Below are positions 21,070 to 33,593 of a DNA stretch of 64,000 nucleotides, one piece after another. Positions within the stretch are counted from its first letter, which is position 1. The number at the start of each line of letters is the position of its first letter. The position numbers and the translations under genes are program-made. The notes under the pieces are model-generated. The model did no database searches and was not told the DNA's origin. It was given only the letters and a program-made list of their open reading frames with translations. The DNA is from Verticillium longisporum (Eukaryota; Ascomycota; Sordariomycetes; Glomerellales; Plectosphaerellaceae): positions 4,092,001 to 4,156,000 of the forward strand of contig JAETXT010000004.1 of assembly GCA_019188255.1 (NCBI GenBank), given 5' to 3'.

Positions 21070-23309
21070 TCAGCGGAATTCTTCCCCCTCCACAGCTGGA
21101 GAGACGTCCGGTCTCAATCTGTCGTCCTTGTCTCCACCAGCTCCAGGGCCTGCCAATTTTGTAGACGAACTTGCAATAACTAGTCCTGTGCGAATAATTC
21201 CAGGCGCATTGGTCTCAAACGCCGCCTCGGAGTCTTGCAGGATGGGGGGAACAAGGAGTGAAGGCTCCGCGTGGAAGAACGTCGTAGACGATGGCTGAGA
21301 ACCGACGGACCAAGAGTCGATGGCAGAAGGTAGCGTCTCACCTGGACGAGATATGCTATCAATGATGATGGAGAAGGACTCGCAATCTGGGCTTGATGCT
21401 GTCGCTCGCAGATATGGATCCTCGGTACTTGAATCGGGGGCTTCGCTGACAGTAATGCTCCTGGTTCTTCGGACAGTGATTGTGGTGGTCAAGTTATCAT
21501 GTGAAACAGAAGTTTTCAAAAAAGCAGAGCTGGTTGACGAAAAGCCGTAAGTTGCATCAGACAAGGTATTCCAGGAATCTCCGGAAGAAACAGCTATGCT
21601 GGGCAGAGCAATGGTAGGAATAGCAACGTCCGATGGCGAGGCAGTAGAGGAGCCAAAATCAGTAGACTGCCAGCCCGTTGGATCATCTAGAGGAGGTTCA
21701 CACGAACCATAAGCCCACTCGTCGATGGTATTCGGTCCCCAAACAACCAGGTCAGTGCCGCAGTCAGCATAGGGCGCAAGGTAAACAGCCTTCGTATCCA
21801 CGTCAAACACGGCTGCTGTTCCTTAGTCTGCATCCTAGCCATAGCTCGGAGGGGAGAAATGATACCTGTGACGGCAGCAAGAAACGTCTCTCCGAGAATG
21901 AAGTCTGTACCTGCATCTCCTCGAGAAATCCCGAAAAGGCATGCGCCTTGGGACTCAGCATCTGCGACAGGGTCCAAGATCAGATCCTCAATGGCGACGT
22001 CAATGTCGAAAGCTGATAAGTCACCCGCACCACCGAAGCCAAACCGGATATACTCTGCTCCATCAAAGCTGCACGGCAAGCTGTAGAGAACTTCTCCATC
22101 ACGTCCTGCTTTCGGCAGGGAATACGGGTCAAAAATACCAATAATGACATCGAAGGCCTCGGCAGGAAACCGCGTCAGTCTGTTTCTCGTGTTGAAACAC
22201 GCCGGGCGATCGTCGTTGGCTAGAGCCACCATGGAATCCGAGTCCGAAACGAGAATCTGAAGCTTGGCCAGAGAAACACAGTATCTATTACCATGATCGA
22301 ATCAGTGCGGCTCCAAGCCTAGGGCTAGTGAAGGCTTACGACGTGGAATGTTGGTGTGTTGGGTCTTCAAGAAGATGGACATGGTTCATGGGCCCGTAGT
22401 ACTTTCCGACATCTATGCCGCCGAGGGTGAGAGAACCTGCGTGAGCTGTGAGATCTTTTACGTTCCCGGCATCTCCAGTTATAATTTTGTGGACTTGCCT
22501 TGGATTACCAGTCCCGGGTCTCGCGAGCTTTCGTGGGGCAGTGAAAGGCTAAACGACCGGCTGTCAATTTGACCAGTCTGAACGAGCCTGTCCAAGATAC
22601 CGAATCTAAAAGCACCAGGAATTTCCTGCCCGAGTCCAAAGACACCGACAGGAGACTGTTCGTAGTACATATTCTGGTTCAGGCAAAGAAGTACGTCATA
22701 TGAGTATCCTATTTTGGAGTCAGATAATTCTCTTGGGAAAATGAGGCTGTGAACGCACCGGCAAATACAATCATCTCATTGATCGCCGTGCCGAAGATTT
22801 TGGCAGGAGTTTCGAAGAAGCTGAAGCTGAGAGAAGTGTTGATCATTGATTCAGATGCAGCCGGGTTGTACAATCCAAAGATCTCAGTTGTGCAATTGTC
22901 GCTGACGTTGTCTTCATGGCCAAACATACGATAAACGGAGCAAAGAGGGCTAGCCCATATGATATCAGACATGACGTCGACGAAGAGCCATGATTCCTGC
23001 GCGGGTAACCCAATGGGGACTGCACATAGATTAGTTGATGAGCTCTCTCTCTCTGGGAATGTTACAGGTATATGTACGCTTGACCATGTGGCTGGGATCC
23101 CCAGGCTGTGGGTTGAAGGTATCGACCGAAGGGGGGAGTGAAAGCTTCCCTTCATGCTCTACTTCTCCGCCACTCTTGGTTGCATGCCGAGTTTGCAACA
23201 GTAGCTTGACCAACCCGTTCGGCTGAGTGAATTCCTGTCGCTCTTGGAGAAGACTTGCCAGTCCATGCGAGTTAACGACGGCGAACAAGAGGACCAAAAT
23301 GGACTCCAT
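21070..23309 (-). CDS. Secreted pepsin-like (A1 fold) protein with degenerate active sites
   Basis: Six exons on the minus strand: 23309-23078, 23019-22759, 22708-22499, 22436-22340, 22284-21866 and 21815-21070, joining to 654 residues; the third intron has a GC donor. MESILVLLFAVVNSHGLA is a signal peptide. The A1 fold is recognisable from MVKLPIGLPAQ, GVFGLGQEIPG, GSLTLGGIDVGKYYG and the C-terminal FILGETFL...VFDVDTKAVYLAPY block. The first catalytic motif, normally D-T-G-S, is D92-V-M-S. The second, normally D-[ST]-G-[ST], is N298-T-R-N, so one catalytic Asp is gone. It is probably proteolytically inactive (inference). A Ser/Thr-rich tail of about 230 residues follows; there is no GPI signal. 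Several N-glycosylation sequons are present. All exon phases close, so the unusual residues do not come from a frame error. Its job may be binding or inhibition rather than cleavage. Confidence 0.8.
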
Positions 23310-26300
23310 GACGGCTAGAATAAGAGAAGAAGCCCAAATCAGATGGTAATATCACGTTTTTGCAGCAGTACGGCACTTCCCGTAAACAACAGACGGTCGG
23401 AAAAGAACATCATCGAGACATACATTCGTTTTGTATATACAGAACCCATATTGCACGCCGCGACTTAGTGACTTGAGCTCTGGATGTCTGGTAGATGAAA
23501 TACAAGCCTTGTTTGCCTCTCGGGAAGGTAATAGCCCGCTCGTGGCAGCAAATGTGGTACGAACGGGAGAATTGCCGTCTCAATATCGGCCAGAAGAGCC
23601 ACAACAGCGAACCTACCGACATCCGTATTACCTCCGAAGCACAGCTTGTACGAATCACACTATCCGTCATCAATGGCAGGCTCGTATCGCAGACCTAAGA
23701 CTAAAGTCAATGACTTGCTTCCGAGTGAAACATGTCACCGACAGTATATAGGAGCTGTCAAAGAAAAGAAAAGGTGGCAATATGATGCGAGAACGGGTTC
23801 AGTCTCGTCTGTTTGACGGTCGTTGGGTTTACAGCCAGACATGCGCATGTAGAACATTCCACGAACTCCTTTATCCTAGGCAGCAATCGCGGGTGAAATT
23901 GAGCCCGAAAATCGTGGCCTTGAGATGAGATATTCTTCCCAGCTTGTCTGACTACAGGACAAGGGCCTGCATAAGGTTTGCGTGATCCGGGAAGCTGGGT
24001 CGCACCACTGCAATACCAAAAACGACGCAGCCCCCCCTGGAGCTGGAGCCAAGCAGCTGTCAAAATATTTCAAAGAGCCAATAAGGCTTATGCTTATAAA
24101 TTTCTGCTGCACGTCCCCGAATGCCGCGTAAGCGACCAGGAAGCAGCATGCTAAAGCGAGGCATAATATACTTTCGAATCCTGTTCGCCTCGAAGTCGTC
24201 GCTGATATTACGCCACAAATGAGCGAGGTGCTTACATCCTTGCTCGCTTCTGCATAATGTGTAGGGGATAGTCTGCTACATTTACAAGGACCCTTGAAGC
24301 TGAATCGAGCTATCGAGCAATAGCTCATGCACACATATGACGGGGTTTTCCGTCTCATGCTTCCCAGGCAAAAGACATGGCGATTGCCGTTGCTTCGCGC
24401 AGGGTAAAAAGTTGAAGACAAAAACCACAATGACTGCTTCGCAGCCCCCCAAACCGCTCCCGATTCTTCATAGGTACGCTGCGCCCCCTCCTGGAAGACA
24501 AGCGTTCAAATCATGTTCCGTAAAGCGCCTTGACCTGCCTAAAAAAAAGCTAGCTTGGAAGCTTGTTGAGTTCCGCGGAACGTCCGGGTTGGAGCTAGGC
24601 CAAGTCTGACGTTAGGGCTGGCAGAGCATTACTGATAATGATATGGCTGAAATGACGCCTGCCGGTCACTGTACCCAAACAGCCCGGGAAAAGCGGCACT
24701 TTGAGACGCTGTTGTTGAAGGTCTCCCGCAGCATCCCGTGAGAAACAAGGCAAGGCACATTGTTTTGGGGTTGCCTTTAAGCATATCTATGTGGTGCTAA
24801 ACACCCGCCAATATTGGGTACCTGATCAACACGAGGTACTCGATGTGTTCTGGCGTTGTTCATTGTCCCCATGACTCACACGATCAGACGCACAGATGGT
24901 AACGCCAAGTTACCATCGTTCCATCTCAACTAACCCAAGACTTGGTTCGGATCGAGGATTGATCGTCATGTAACCTTGCAAGCTATGGCAACCCTCAAGC
25001 ACTCAAGCAGGTACGATGATCTATTACCGTGCGTTATCCGGCGAACCATAGTTGGTGACTTTGAACAGAATAGACGAGGGCGATCACAACGCGTGTAGAG
25101 ACGAGGAGCCCGCGAGTCAACACCACGCCTAAATAAGCCACTGCTTTGGCAAACTCCGCGTGGATCGTGCCTTCACCAAAGGAATTTTGAGATGCGTGGT
25201 GTCTTGGACCACAAAAGCATGGGCCTTGGATGCGGCACAACACGCGGAGGCTACAGCAAAACCCGAAATGCCAGGCTTCGATCCATCCTGGAAGCCAAGC
25301 CGCCCTACCTGGCAACGAAGGAAGGCCGCCTTTCTTCAAGGACCCTTGGGAGCTGCGTCGCGCCACGAACCCCCTAGAGCACTCGACAAAGCACCCGGGA
25401 CTTTCGCCCCCGGTGCCGGGTCGACCGTAGCGCACACTAGCAGCAATCCCTTGTTCGAGAATGTGCTCAAGCAAGATTTCACAGGCTGATCCCCTTCCAG
25501 CTTCCCCCGCCCAGCGATTCAGGCTTTTTACCGTACCCTACCTAGTACGAAAGTAGGGGCCAAGAGTCATACCCCTGCCATTTCCCTGGCGTAACGAGCA
25601 TGGCATCAGGGGCCGGCAGCACCGCCGGGTCCGCCGGTACACCTAATCTTGTCACTTCTTTCTGGATCTCGTTCATGGGACCAAACACACATGCTATTTC
25701 TGCCCGTCTTCCCCCCGCATGGCTGATCACCCCGCTCGATGCGGTTTCATTGCCCGTCCCCTTTTCTTCATCCAGCGTGGCGGTCTTCTCGGCCGTTGCC
25801 ACCATACCACGGGACGAGATTAGGCTCGAACACAGTCTGTGCCCAAAGGCACATCCCGTCGAGACTATGATCGAAAGATGGCGTGCGGTGGTAGCGATCA
25901 TTTCCTTCCTCATCAGCTCAACGTCTCAGCTGTGGCACCGGCCGGATGTGTTCGAGGCGCAGGATACTGTCCATCACTTCTGTTTCTGGCCGGCTTCGAT
26001 TCTGCCCCAAATTGACTTTGAGGAGACTAGCTGTGCAGACTTCTGGCTGGCAAATAATTGCCCTTGCGTCAGGCATGTCGCCCTTACTTTGAGGACTTTC
26101 GGCCGCACGCGATGGGCCGCATGTGTGACAACCCCTGTCCACAGGCCTCGCTTGCAGCTGGTCGGGTTTTTGACCTGCAGCTTTCCATCGTAATTTTGGC
26201 CGGAACTTTGAACAGCGAACCCTGGCTGCCGCTTCAGCGGCAGAAACTGTCCTTGGCCATTGCGGCAGCCACAAATCATAGCCGGCAACCCCTTGACGAG

Positions 26301-26997
26301 CTCCCCGCCTGTGACAGTACCCCGTAAACTCTACTGCGAGTTGGGTGTGACTATTTGATGGTATTGCAACCCAACCCTTTCCTCATTCGACGAGACCGAC
26401 AGAAGCTGAAGGTGCCTAACTGTCTTTGCGTCTCGTAAAATGTTCGCAGTATTTCTTCCCCGGGCCTGGAGGCAAGCCTTGTATCAGTTCAGGGGCCCTA
26501 ACTCGGGTTTGTGACAGGGGACATCCCACTGGCTGGTCACAAATCCCTTGACCTTTGTCACAGCCTGCATCGGATGGACTACCCCATCCTTACCTGCGTG
26601 CAGGGGTGCCTCACGATCAGGTTGCATTTCTTGCCTTCGCAACCCTTGGCCCACGCCCCAGATCCAGCAGGCCAATATCTGGCCCGCGGAAAGACGAGTA
26701 TCCTTTCCCGCTACCCCAGCGCAGGCTTAAATCAACGCGATCCCATCCCCATCGATCTGCGTGTCACTGGCGTTTGTCTTTCCTTTCCCTTCTGCCTTGT
26801 GGACATAACAGTGTCGATCTCTAAGGTTCCCCTGGCTTGACTGGCCCGAGCCACCCAAATGCCCAGCATCTGATCGTCGGAAGCCTCGACACAAAACGAC
26901 AGCATTCCAAGGTGACCGCCAATCCCAGATTGCCTGTCCGGAAACTTGCCTGCGAGTAGAACCTCTGGGGCATCCCAGAGACCACGGATCACCCATC
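23310..26997. other. 3.7 kb gene-poor stretch
   Basis: No domain, tRNA or transposon ORF is recognised. Frames of 60-197 codons occur on both strands (for example 25600-26193) but start at non-ATG codons or lack any family features. A 9-bp perfect inverted repeat with a 5-nt loop lies at 24895-24917. The last few hundred bases are the upstream region of the rhodopsin-like gene. Confidence 0.5.
24895..24917. repeat. Perfect 9-bp inverted repeat
   Basis: GATGGTAAC and GTTACCATC flank the loop GCCAA in a gene-free area. It could be a dimeric regulator site or chance. Confidence 0.4.
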
Positions 26998-28423
26998 ATG
27001 GGCAAGCCTGATGACTATGGCCCGGTCATGAACGCCTCGTTGTGGACCTGCGTTGCGTTCGCTACGATCTTCCTCGGTCTACGACTATTCGCCAAATTCT
27101 GGAAACACCGTGGATTGTGGTGGGACGACTATTTCCTCCTCGGCGCCTGGGTGAGTTCTGCCTTTGAAAGTGGTTACCTCTAGAACACCATCGCTAATGG
27201 CGGTCTCTTCAGGCCATGCTCATTATTAGCGTTGGCATCAACACCAAGAATGTCTCCCTAGGCTTCGGCAAGAAGCTCACAGCCTTTCCTCCGGATTTCG
27301 ACTTCAGCATTTTCGAAACGGTCGGTCTCCTAGGAAATTTGGGCGGCAACGCCTCCATGTTTGGCATCGCGTGGAGCAAGACATCGTTCGCCTTGACGCT
27401 GCTCCGTGTCGTCGAGGGCCGCATGAAATGGGCCATCTGGTTCATCATGATCACCGTCAACCTGTCCATCACCGGCATGGTCATTATGACATGGGCTCGG
27501 TGCAGCCCTGTGCAGAAGAATTATAAGATAACCCTGCCTGGTCACTGCTGGGATGCGAAGATCAACGCCGATTACATGATCTTTGCCTCTGGTAAGTCGG
27601 AATTGTATTCAATAGTCTTCTGTGTGCGGCAAGCTAACGATGCCTCAGCCTACTCTGGAATCATGGACATTGTGCTGGCTCTCCTTCCTTGGCAAGTCCT
27701 GTGGGGGCTACAACTGAACCTCAAGGAAAAGCTCGGAGTGGGAATCGCCATGAGTCTTGGCATCTTGTGAGTCGCCTGATCCACGCCCCCCTGCCCCTCG
27801 AATGTCTTGTCTGGAGCTGACAATCTACTTCAGCGCCGGAGTTATCGCCTTCATAAAGTGCTCTGTACTTCCTTCTGTTGGAGGGGCGAACTTTAACTGT
27901 GAGTACAAATTACCCCCGTGTTTTTTCTTCCCTAGATGAAGTCTCCAGGAGCTGATTAGATACTACAGACGACGGTTCACTTGTCATCATCTGGGTGGAG
28001 GTCGAGAACGTCATCGCCATCATCGCAGCCTCGATCCCCGTTCTCCGCGTCTTCTTCAAGGACCTCAAATCTTCGGCCCGTGGCTACTACGCGTACGGTA
28101 CCGACGACAACACAAAGAGGTCTCGCATCGGCAACAACACTGTTGTCGTGACGGCGAACCGCACTGTAAACCGCCGCGGCTCGGTCAGCAAACACATGGG
28201 CGAGTCTGGTCTCGATGACGACAGCGACAAGAGCATCCTCGACGGCCGTCACGGTACGAGTCCCAGCTCTGGAGTCCTGGGCGGCATTACGCGCACAAAG
28301 GAGATCACCGTCGACTACGATGCAGCGCGGGATGGAGATAGTGCGCGGAGCGAAGGTTATGAGATGGAGCAGATGGGCGGCCGTAGACATGATCACCCGC
28401 ACAGCCCCGGCATGGCCGTATAA
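26998..28423 (+). CDS. PTH11-like seven-TM membrane protein (fungal rhodopsin-fold domain)
   Basis: Five exons: 26998-27150, 27213-27591, 27649-27766, 27834-27898 and 27969-28423, joining to 389 residues with all phases closed. It has seven hydrophobic segments. The family hallmark WWDDYFLLGAW ends TM2 and sits at the first splice junction. Further typical blocks are the TM3-4 region with SKTSFALTLLRVVEGRMKW, CWDAKINADYMIFAS before TM5, and YDGSLVIIWVEVE near TM7. The cytoplasmic tail of about 115 residues is hydrophilic, with many S, R, D and H. No N-terminal CFEM domain is present. Members are viewed as plasma-membrane receptors or sensors, including PTH11 of rice blast (family knowledge); the ligand is unknown. 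The flanks are long gene-poor spacers. Confidence 0.88.
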
Positions 28424-29633
28424 AAGCAGCAAGCAATACTGATTTGATGTATTGTTGAGTAATTAACGAGGTCTGGCATCGTAAAATACCGAAATCATAC
28501 ATACAGAAACCGGCGTCCGTGTCTGAATATTGTCCTATATTCGACTATTCAAAGATCTCCGTCTGCGTTCTGATAATAGCGGTAATATTATATCATTCGC
28601 ATGACAATCTCCTTCAATCTGGATCGCAGCCAACTTTGCTCGCAATGGCCAATTCGTCAGCACTTTCTTGGGCAAGAAGAATCAAGCAGCGTCCCCAAGC
28701 ACAACAAGCGCACCGGCCGGCACTCCAGCGCCACCCAATGACTCCCGGGCGCTGCTTGGCCCGTCTCCCCGAGCACCCTACCCTCAAGCGGCGTTCCAGG
28801 CTATCAGCAGGGGCTTGGTCCCCTGTCGACGGAGGCCGGGCACCCTTGTTCTCCAAGTCCTATTGCATCGGGGGCAATCTCTGTTTTCGAACGGTGACAA
28901 GCCAGCGACACGGAAACCGGTTCAGGGATCGCTGTTCCCGCTGCCTCCTTCCTTTTCTCCCCCTACATCGGGGCTGGGCAGAAATCCTTCCCTCAGGGGC
29001 AACACGCAGTGGTACGACAATGCCAGTCACTTGTCGCACGCGGTACTCGCTCCTCGAATCTGCTTGCCTGGCCGATGACGAAATGGAAAAATACGTACCT
29101 TGCTTTAATCGTCAAGGGGTCGGCAGTGCACGTGTCACCCTGGGTTCACTCTTGGCAACAGCGAGTGATGGCCATCGGGTCGTCAATATGAGCTTGAACG
29201 TAACCTTCCCGAATCCTTGGTCGTGAGCCTGGGTCCACACAACACCTGCCACGGCTTCCCTACGCTCGGACGTGCCTACGGATGAAGCCGCCGCCTATGA
29301 CAAACCCCGTCTGGTGGAGACCGGCGAAACGGCGTAAATGATTTGCCCGAATGGTGATTTCAGCAATCGAGCCCACAGCTCGCGGTGGCTATTTTCCTCA
29401 AAGGTATGCTTGGGTCTCAGACAGAGATGGAGTTGCGTGCGCTAACACACTAATTGGGCGGAGCTCCTTTAATGAGACCTGGAGACGTATTTGCAGTACG
29501 CAGGCACAGCATTGAGCCATACGAGGTCAAGATTCATGTATTACAACAACTTTCTCGTGGCAATCTGAGCGATTACTGCTGCTGAGTAGTGGTAACTTTC
29601 TTCTCATGAGACGTGGTGTGCGCTTCCCAGCTG
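28424..29633. other. 1.2 kb intergenic, no gene seen
   Basis: A 235-codon plus-strand frame (28519-29226) begins at GTG and has no family features, so it is treated as chance. Contains the 3' flanks of the two neighbouring genes. Confidence 0.55.
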
Positions 29634-32600
29634 CTAGATGTTGTACGCATCAAGCCGGTCGAGGAACTCTTGCTCGTTCGGGAGACTCAGCTCACGGATC
29701 ACGTCTCGAAGATTCCAATGTCGTGGCAGCCCTGCGTCAGTTACAAGAAGTCTTTCGTTGTCCTCGGAAGTCCGACTTGGAGGGAAACGAGCACGCAAAA
29801 CGGCCTTCAAGCTATTCTTCCCCACCTGAAATGAGACCTCCACAGACAGCTCGGCTTTTCGGAGATGAGTGGATGCTCGAAAGTATCCATCGAAAGCAGG
29901 CGAAGCCATTGAAGCCATGAGGATGTTTTCACGCCAAGCGTCTCGGGCCATCTTGATTTCAACATCCGCTAAGCGATGGGACTCCGTGTCGCTGACAGCA
30001 TCGCGGGTGTTGGCGAGCTTTTGCCTTAAATGAGACATGAACAAATAGATCAGAAGAGTGCCCCATATCGGGAGGGCCTTCTCGCAAGTTGCAGACTCCA
30101 AGCCGTAGTCTGACAGCGGAATGAGACGGGTTTCTAAGAGGGGAGCCGAAATTGTTTGGGCAAGTATATTTTGCAATAGTGAATAGCCAGATAGACATGA
30201 GGTCAATGAAGTTCGTGCGTCTGCGTATCGTAGAGCAGACATAACAGAGTATATAAGGAGGGCTGGAAGCTCTGATTCGCCCTCTAATTTTGCTGCATGA
30301 TGCAATTTCCAGGGTATATAAGGATGATCGAGGTCGATAAATGGTATCATCGGTAATACCAGAGGAACAACACAACCCTTGGTTGGTTTTGTCTTGGGGG
30401 AAGTACTATTCATCGCGAATCCCTCGTGTGCGACTCCATCTTCAAAGGATATGCATGTTCTTAGTATGTTCACACCTTCGAACATCGATCGACCCTGTGC
30501 GCCCCGTTGGGACCAGATCTCATCCAGTTCTTCAAGATAGAAAAATGGTGGTGAAAGGTCGCCTGGCTTACGAACATCATGCCTCAATGCGAGTGCCAGT
30601 GCGGCATGTTGTCCTAAAACATATTCGACGTGTGTCTTCGGGTCTCGAGTCCGCAAGATTCCCAGGAAGAGATGGGAGAACGCATCAACCGAGTCGAAGT
30701 CGGCAAGGGAATCGGCCATTGTTTTCTCTGTCTCATCATTTGATAAAAAGTCTAGAAATGATTTGTGGACGTAAGAGAGCCCCGAACCTAGTAATCTTTC
30801 CCGGATGGGCGAGTAGTGTGCCCTTCTTTTGTAGGATACTTCGACAAGACCACGACACCACATAGCCAGACGTGTCCTCGCCATTTTGTCGTAGCCTTCC
30901 ATGGAGTCTTGACTGATCTTCGGCTGGATTATCCTGGTATCAGAAAATTTGGAGTTGGTATTGTAGTCGGCAAGACAGGTGTGCTCCCACAACAATAGAG
31001 ATTGGTTGTGCTGTCGCAGAAGGTTCATAATTCTGAATGTTTGGAAGGCCCTCCGTCTTTCATCTGTTCGCAACAAGTTGTTCAGGATGAAGGAATAAAG
31101 GTCTTCCAGCTCTCGCGGCAAGCAATCAAGTTGCGTCTCCAGGTCCTCAGGTGCGGCGTGATTGTCCAGTTGGTACCGCATCTCTCGAATCACAAGAGTG
31201 ACCCAAAGGAATATACCCTTTGCTTTTTGCGAGATGTTATGTATGAGTTTGTCGAAGCCTGGCCACCAGGAGATTTGAGACAGTCTCTCAGTAGCGTATG
31301 CCTCGATATCGAACTGTGTCAGGGTGTGAATCTTGATGCGATGCGAGTCGAGGAAAGCATCCATATAGATGTTGTACTCGCGGCTGGAGACGCAAAGCTT
31401 TACATTTCTAGAGCTTTTTGCCCATTTAGTAATCAGATCAACAAGATCTCGATGATCCTCTCGGGGGCTCTCCTCGTACTCGTCTAGGCCGTCGATAAAG
31501 AAGCAGCAGCTATACTTCCATTGTTGGATGTCGGTATCAACAAGTAGAGCAAAGGCGGAACGTATTTCTTTATCAGAAATCTCAAAACTCTGATTTATAT
31601 GCCAAGGGGAGCTTCGCGCTGTCTGCCAACGCCCTGGTAGAACGTGAGGAATAAGGTCCGGCATGGCTTTCAAGGAACTATGCAGCAAGGAACAATATAG
31701 TCCGGGTATAGACTTCTGTTCCTTGGTCCCTGGCCTCCAGAAGAAGAACGACGGGGTCAAAATCTTAGATGATCCTGTTTAAAGTATTAGCTATCCATTT
31801 TCAACGTCCATGACAATGGTCCGCGACGTATAACTGACCAGCCCAAGTCTGAAGACTCTGTTGGGTGTGCGGATGATCAACCAAGAGTTTCATCAATGTT
31901 GACTTTCCGGATCCTAGTTTCCCAGAGATGTGAAAGATGCCTGTTCCATTGCAGAGCCAGTCGTTCAGTCTCTGCTTTGAGGACATCAGCGATGGTTGCA
32001 GTTGGCGCTGGTCGTCGTCTTCCAAAATCCAGCGGAATGTATCCTGGTGGGCGTCATGAATCGATTCGTATCGGGCATTCATTCTATAGAATGCGATGCT
32101 CTTCAGGATCGTCGATGTAGCAGCATCATCCAGCAGCCCGCTTTGCACGGAGACTGCTTCTCGAAGGTGCGCGAGGGCTTGTGCCTCCAAAACCGGAACT
32201 TCATCAGGTTTTGTGGCCAGCGTAACAGCCTCCTTGAGACTCTCAATACTCGTAAACAGGGAGCTGAGCTTGGCGGAGTCAGCCTTTTGTTGCAAGATCA
32301 TGGCCTCAAGAGTATCTTTCATGTTCTTCCTGCAGGGCTGTCAGTCACGAAATGTCCCTGCTCGAGCTCGTATCAGGCTAAGAACTCACCCATTGAGAAA
32401 GCCAGATTGGATAAGATGCAATTGCAATTGGTCACGACAAGTGCCCAACTTCTTCTCCAAATCCTCGACGTCTGCCTGCTTGAGCTTCGCCTTGGCCGCG
32501 GCCCAAAGACACTGTCGCTTCGACCTGGCGTCCTTGGGCTGCAGAGACTTGAAGAGCGCAGCGAGCCGCTCCGCCAGCGTTATGCAAGTCTTGGCGAGCT

Positions 32601-32820
32601 CGGCAATCTCCCCCTCGTCCGGTGTGGCGCCGAAGCCTGACGGCTGCCGCAGATTTCGGGCGAGGTTGGTCATCTTCTTGGCCACGTCTTCTGGCGTCTG
32701 CCAGTCGTTGTCACGGTTGGCATCACCGTATATTTGGATTGCTCCGCGGATGATTTTGATGCCGAAGTCGACAAAGCTAATGACAGCGGAGGCAACACCT
32801 ATAGCTGACGCGGGGTCCAT
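29634..32820 (-). CDS. NACHT-type STAND protein (NLR-like) with fungal N-terminal domain
   Basis: Three exons on the minus strand: 32820-32390, 32329-31839 and 31774-29634, joining to 1020 residues with no frame break. The N-terminus (MDPASAIGVASAVISFVDFG onward, about 140 residues) matches the fungal STAND N-terminal domain type, a helical region found on many fungal NLR-like proteins. The NACHT-type NTPase has Walker A GKLGSGKST (near residue 280) and Walker B CCFFIDGLDEYE (near 400), followed by a sensor-like LCVSSREYN. Downstream is the conserved helical region seen in DUF7791-type proteins (KGIFLWVTLVIREM, LPRELEDLYSFIL, YVHKSFLDFL). No WD40, ankyrin or TPR repeats are visible at the C-terminus. 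Such proteins are candidates for non-self recognition and regulated cell death (family knowledge; inference for this one). Confidence 0.87.
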
Positions 32821-33593
32821 AGCTATTCCCAGGGAGTGACCACGAAGGCATCCGAAAGACTAAAGAAGTCTTTACTGATTTTCAACAGTCGGATGAAGTT
32901 ACGATACCTCGCAGTAAAAGCGCAGAAACGATAGAATGTAGCAACAAGTCGGTATATCCCAGGTCGAAGAATGTAAAAGAGGGCTTTCGGCGTTCAAGCT
33001 CCCGCAGCCTGATCTTATATGTCTGTGTCGGGCAATCCTCATCCCTTCGCCACACGATCCCATAGCCTGATATGACTGCATGCTGTCCGCAGCCTATAAG
33101 GGTTGCAGTATTCGGTGGAATGCATGTCTTCCACCCTATGCGAAGGTGCCAACACACCCAAGAACCTAGCAGCTCGGCATAATTGTGTAACAGCTAAAGA
33201 TAGAGCATTCAGTCATGAGACCAACAAATGCAAGAATACCCCGCGTCGGAGGCGCCACGGCCCAGCCTTGATAGCGATATACCTTTACCAGGCTATGGGG
33301 GTAACATGTCCGGACAGACCCTGCTAGGTGAGACTGATCATCATGACGCAAAGGAGGAAGGGACTAGAAACACAGAGCTAGCTTCTTACCTTTCATGGCC
33401 CATCAGACGGAACTTGTAATATCTTTCGGGGGGTGGTTATGGATGTTAGAAGTACCAAAAGTCCATTTATGTCGTTTCCTACGAGAAATGATCATGTGAC
33501 CAACGCCAAACACCAATATCGATCCAAGCCTCAGCCTTATCGTCTTAACAGCTCAGCTCAACGCAAGCTCGCCCACTTGTCCGCGAACCTTTT
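32821..33593. other. Intergenic, no gene seen
   Basis: Upstream region of the NACHT gene and 3' flank of the SGNH-like gene. Only short frames; no recognised element. Confidence 0.6.

Noticed and set aside
25600..26193. 197-codon plus-strand frame in the 23-27 kb desert
   Set aside because: Composition is uneven, no family features, and equally long frames lie on the other strand.
28519..29226. 235-codon plus-strand frame
   Set aside because: Starts at GTG, reads as mixed Arg/Pro/Ser text and has no recognisable block.
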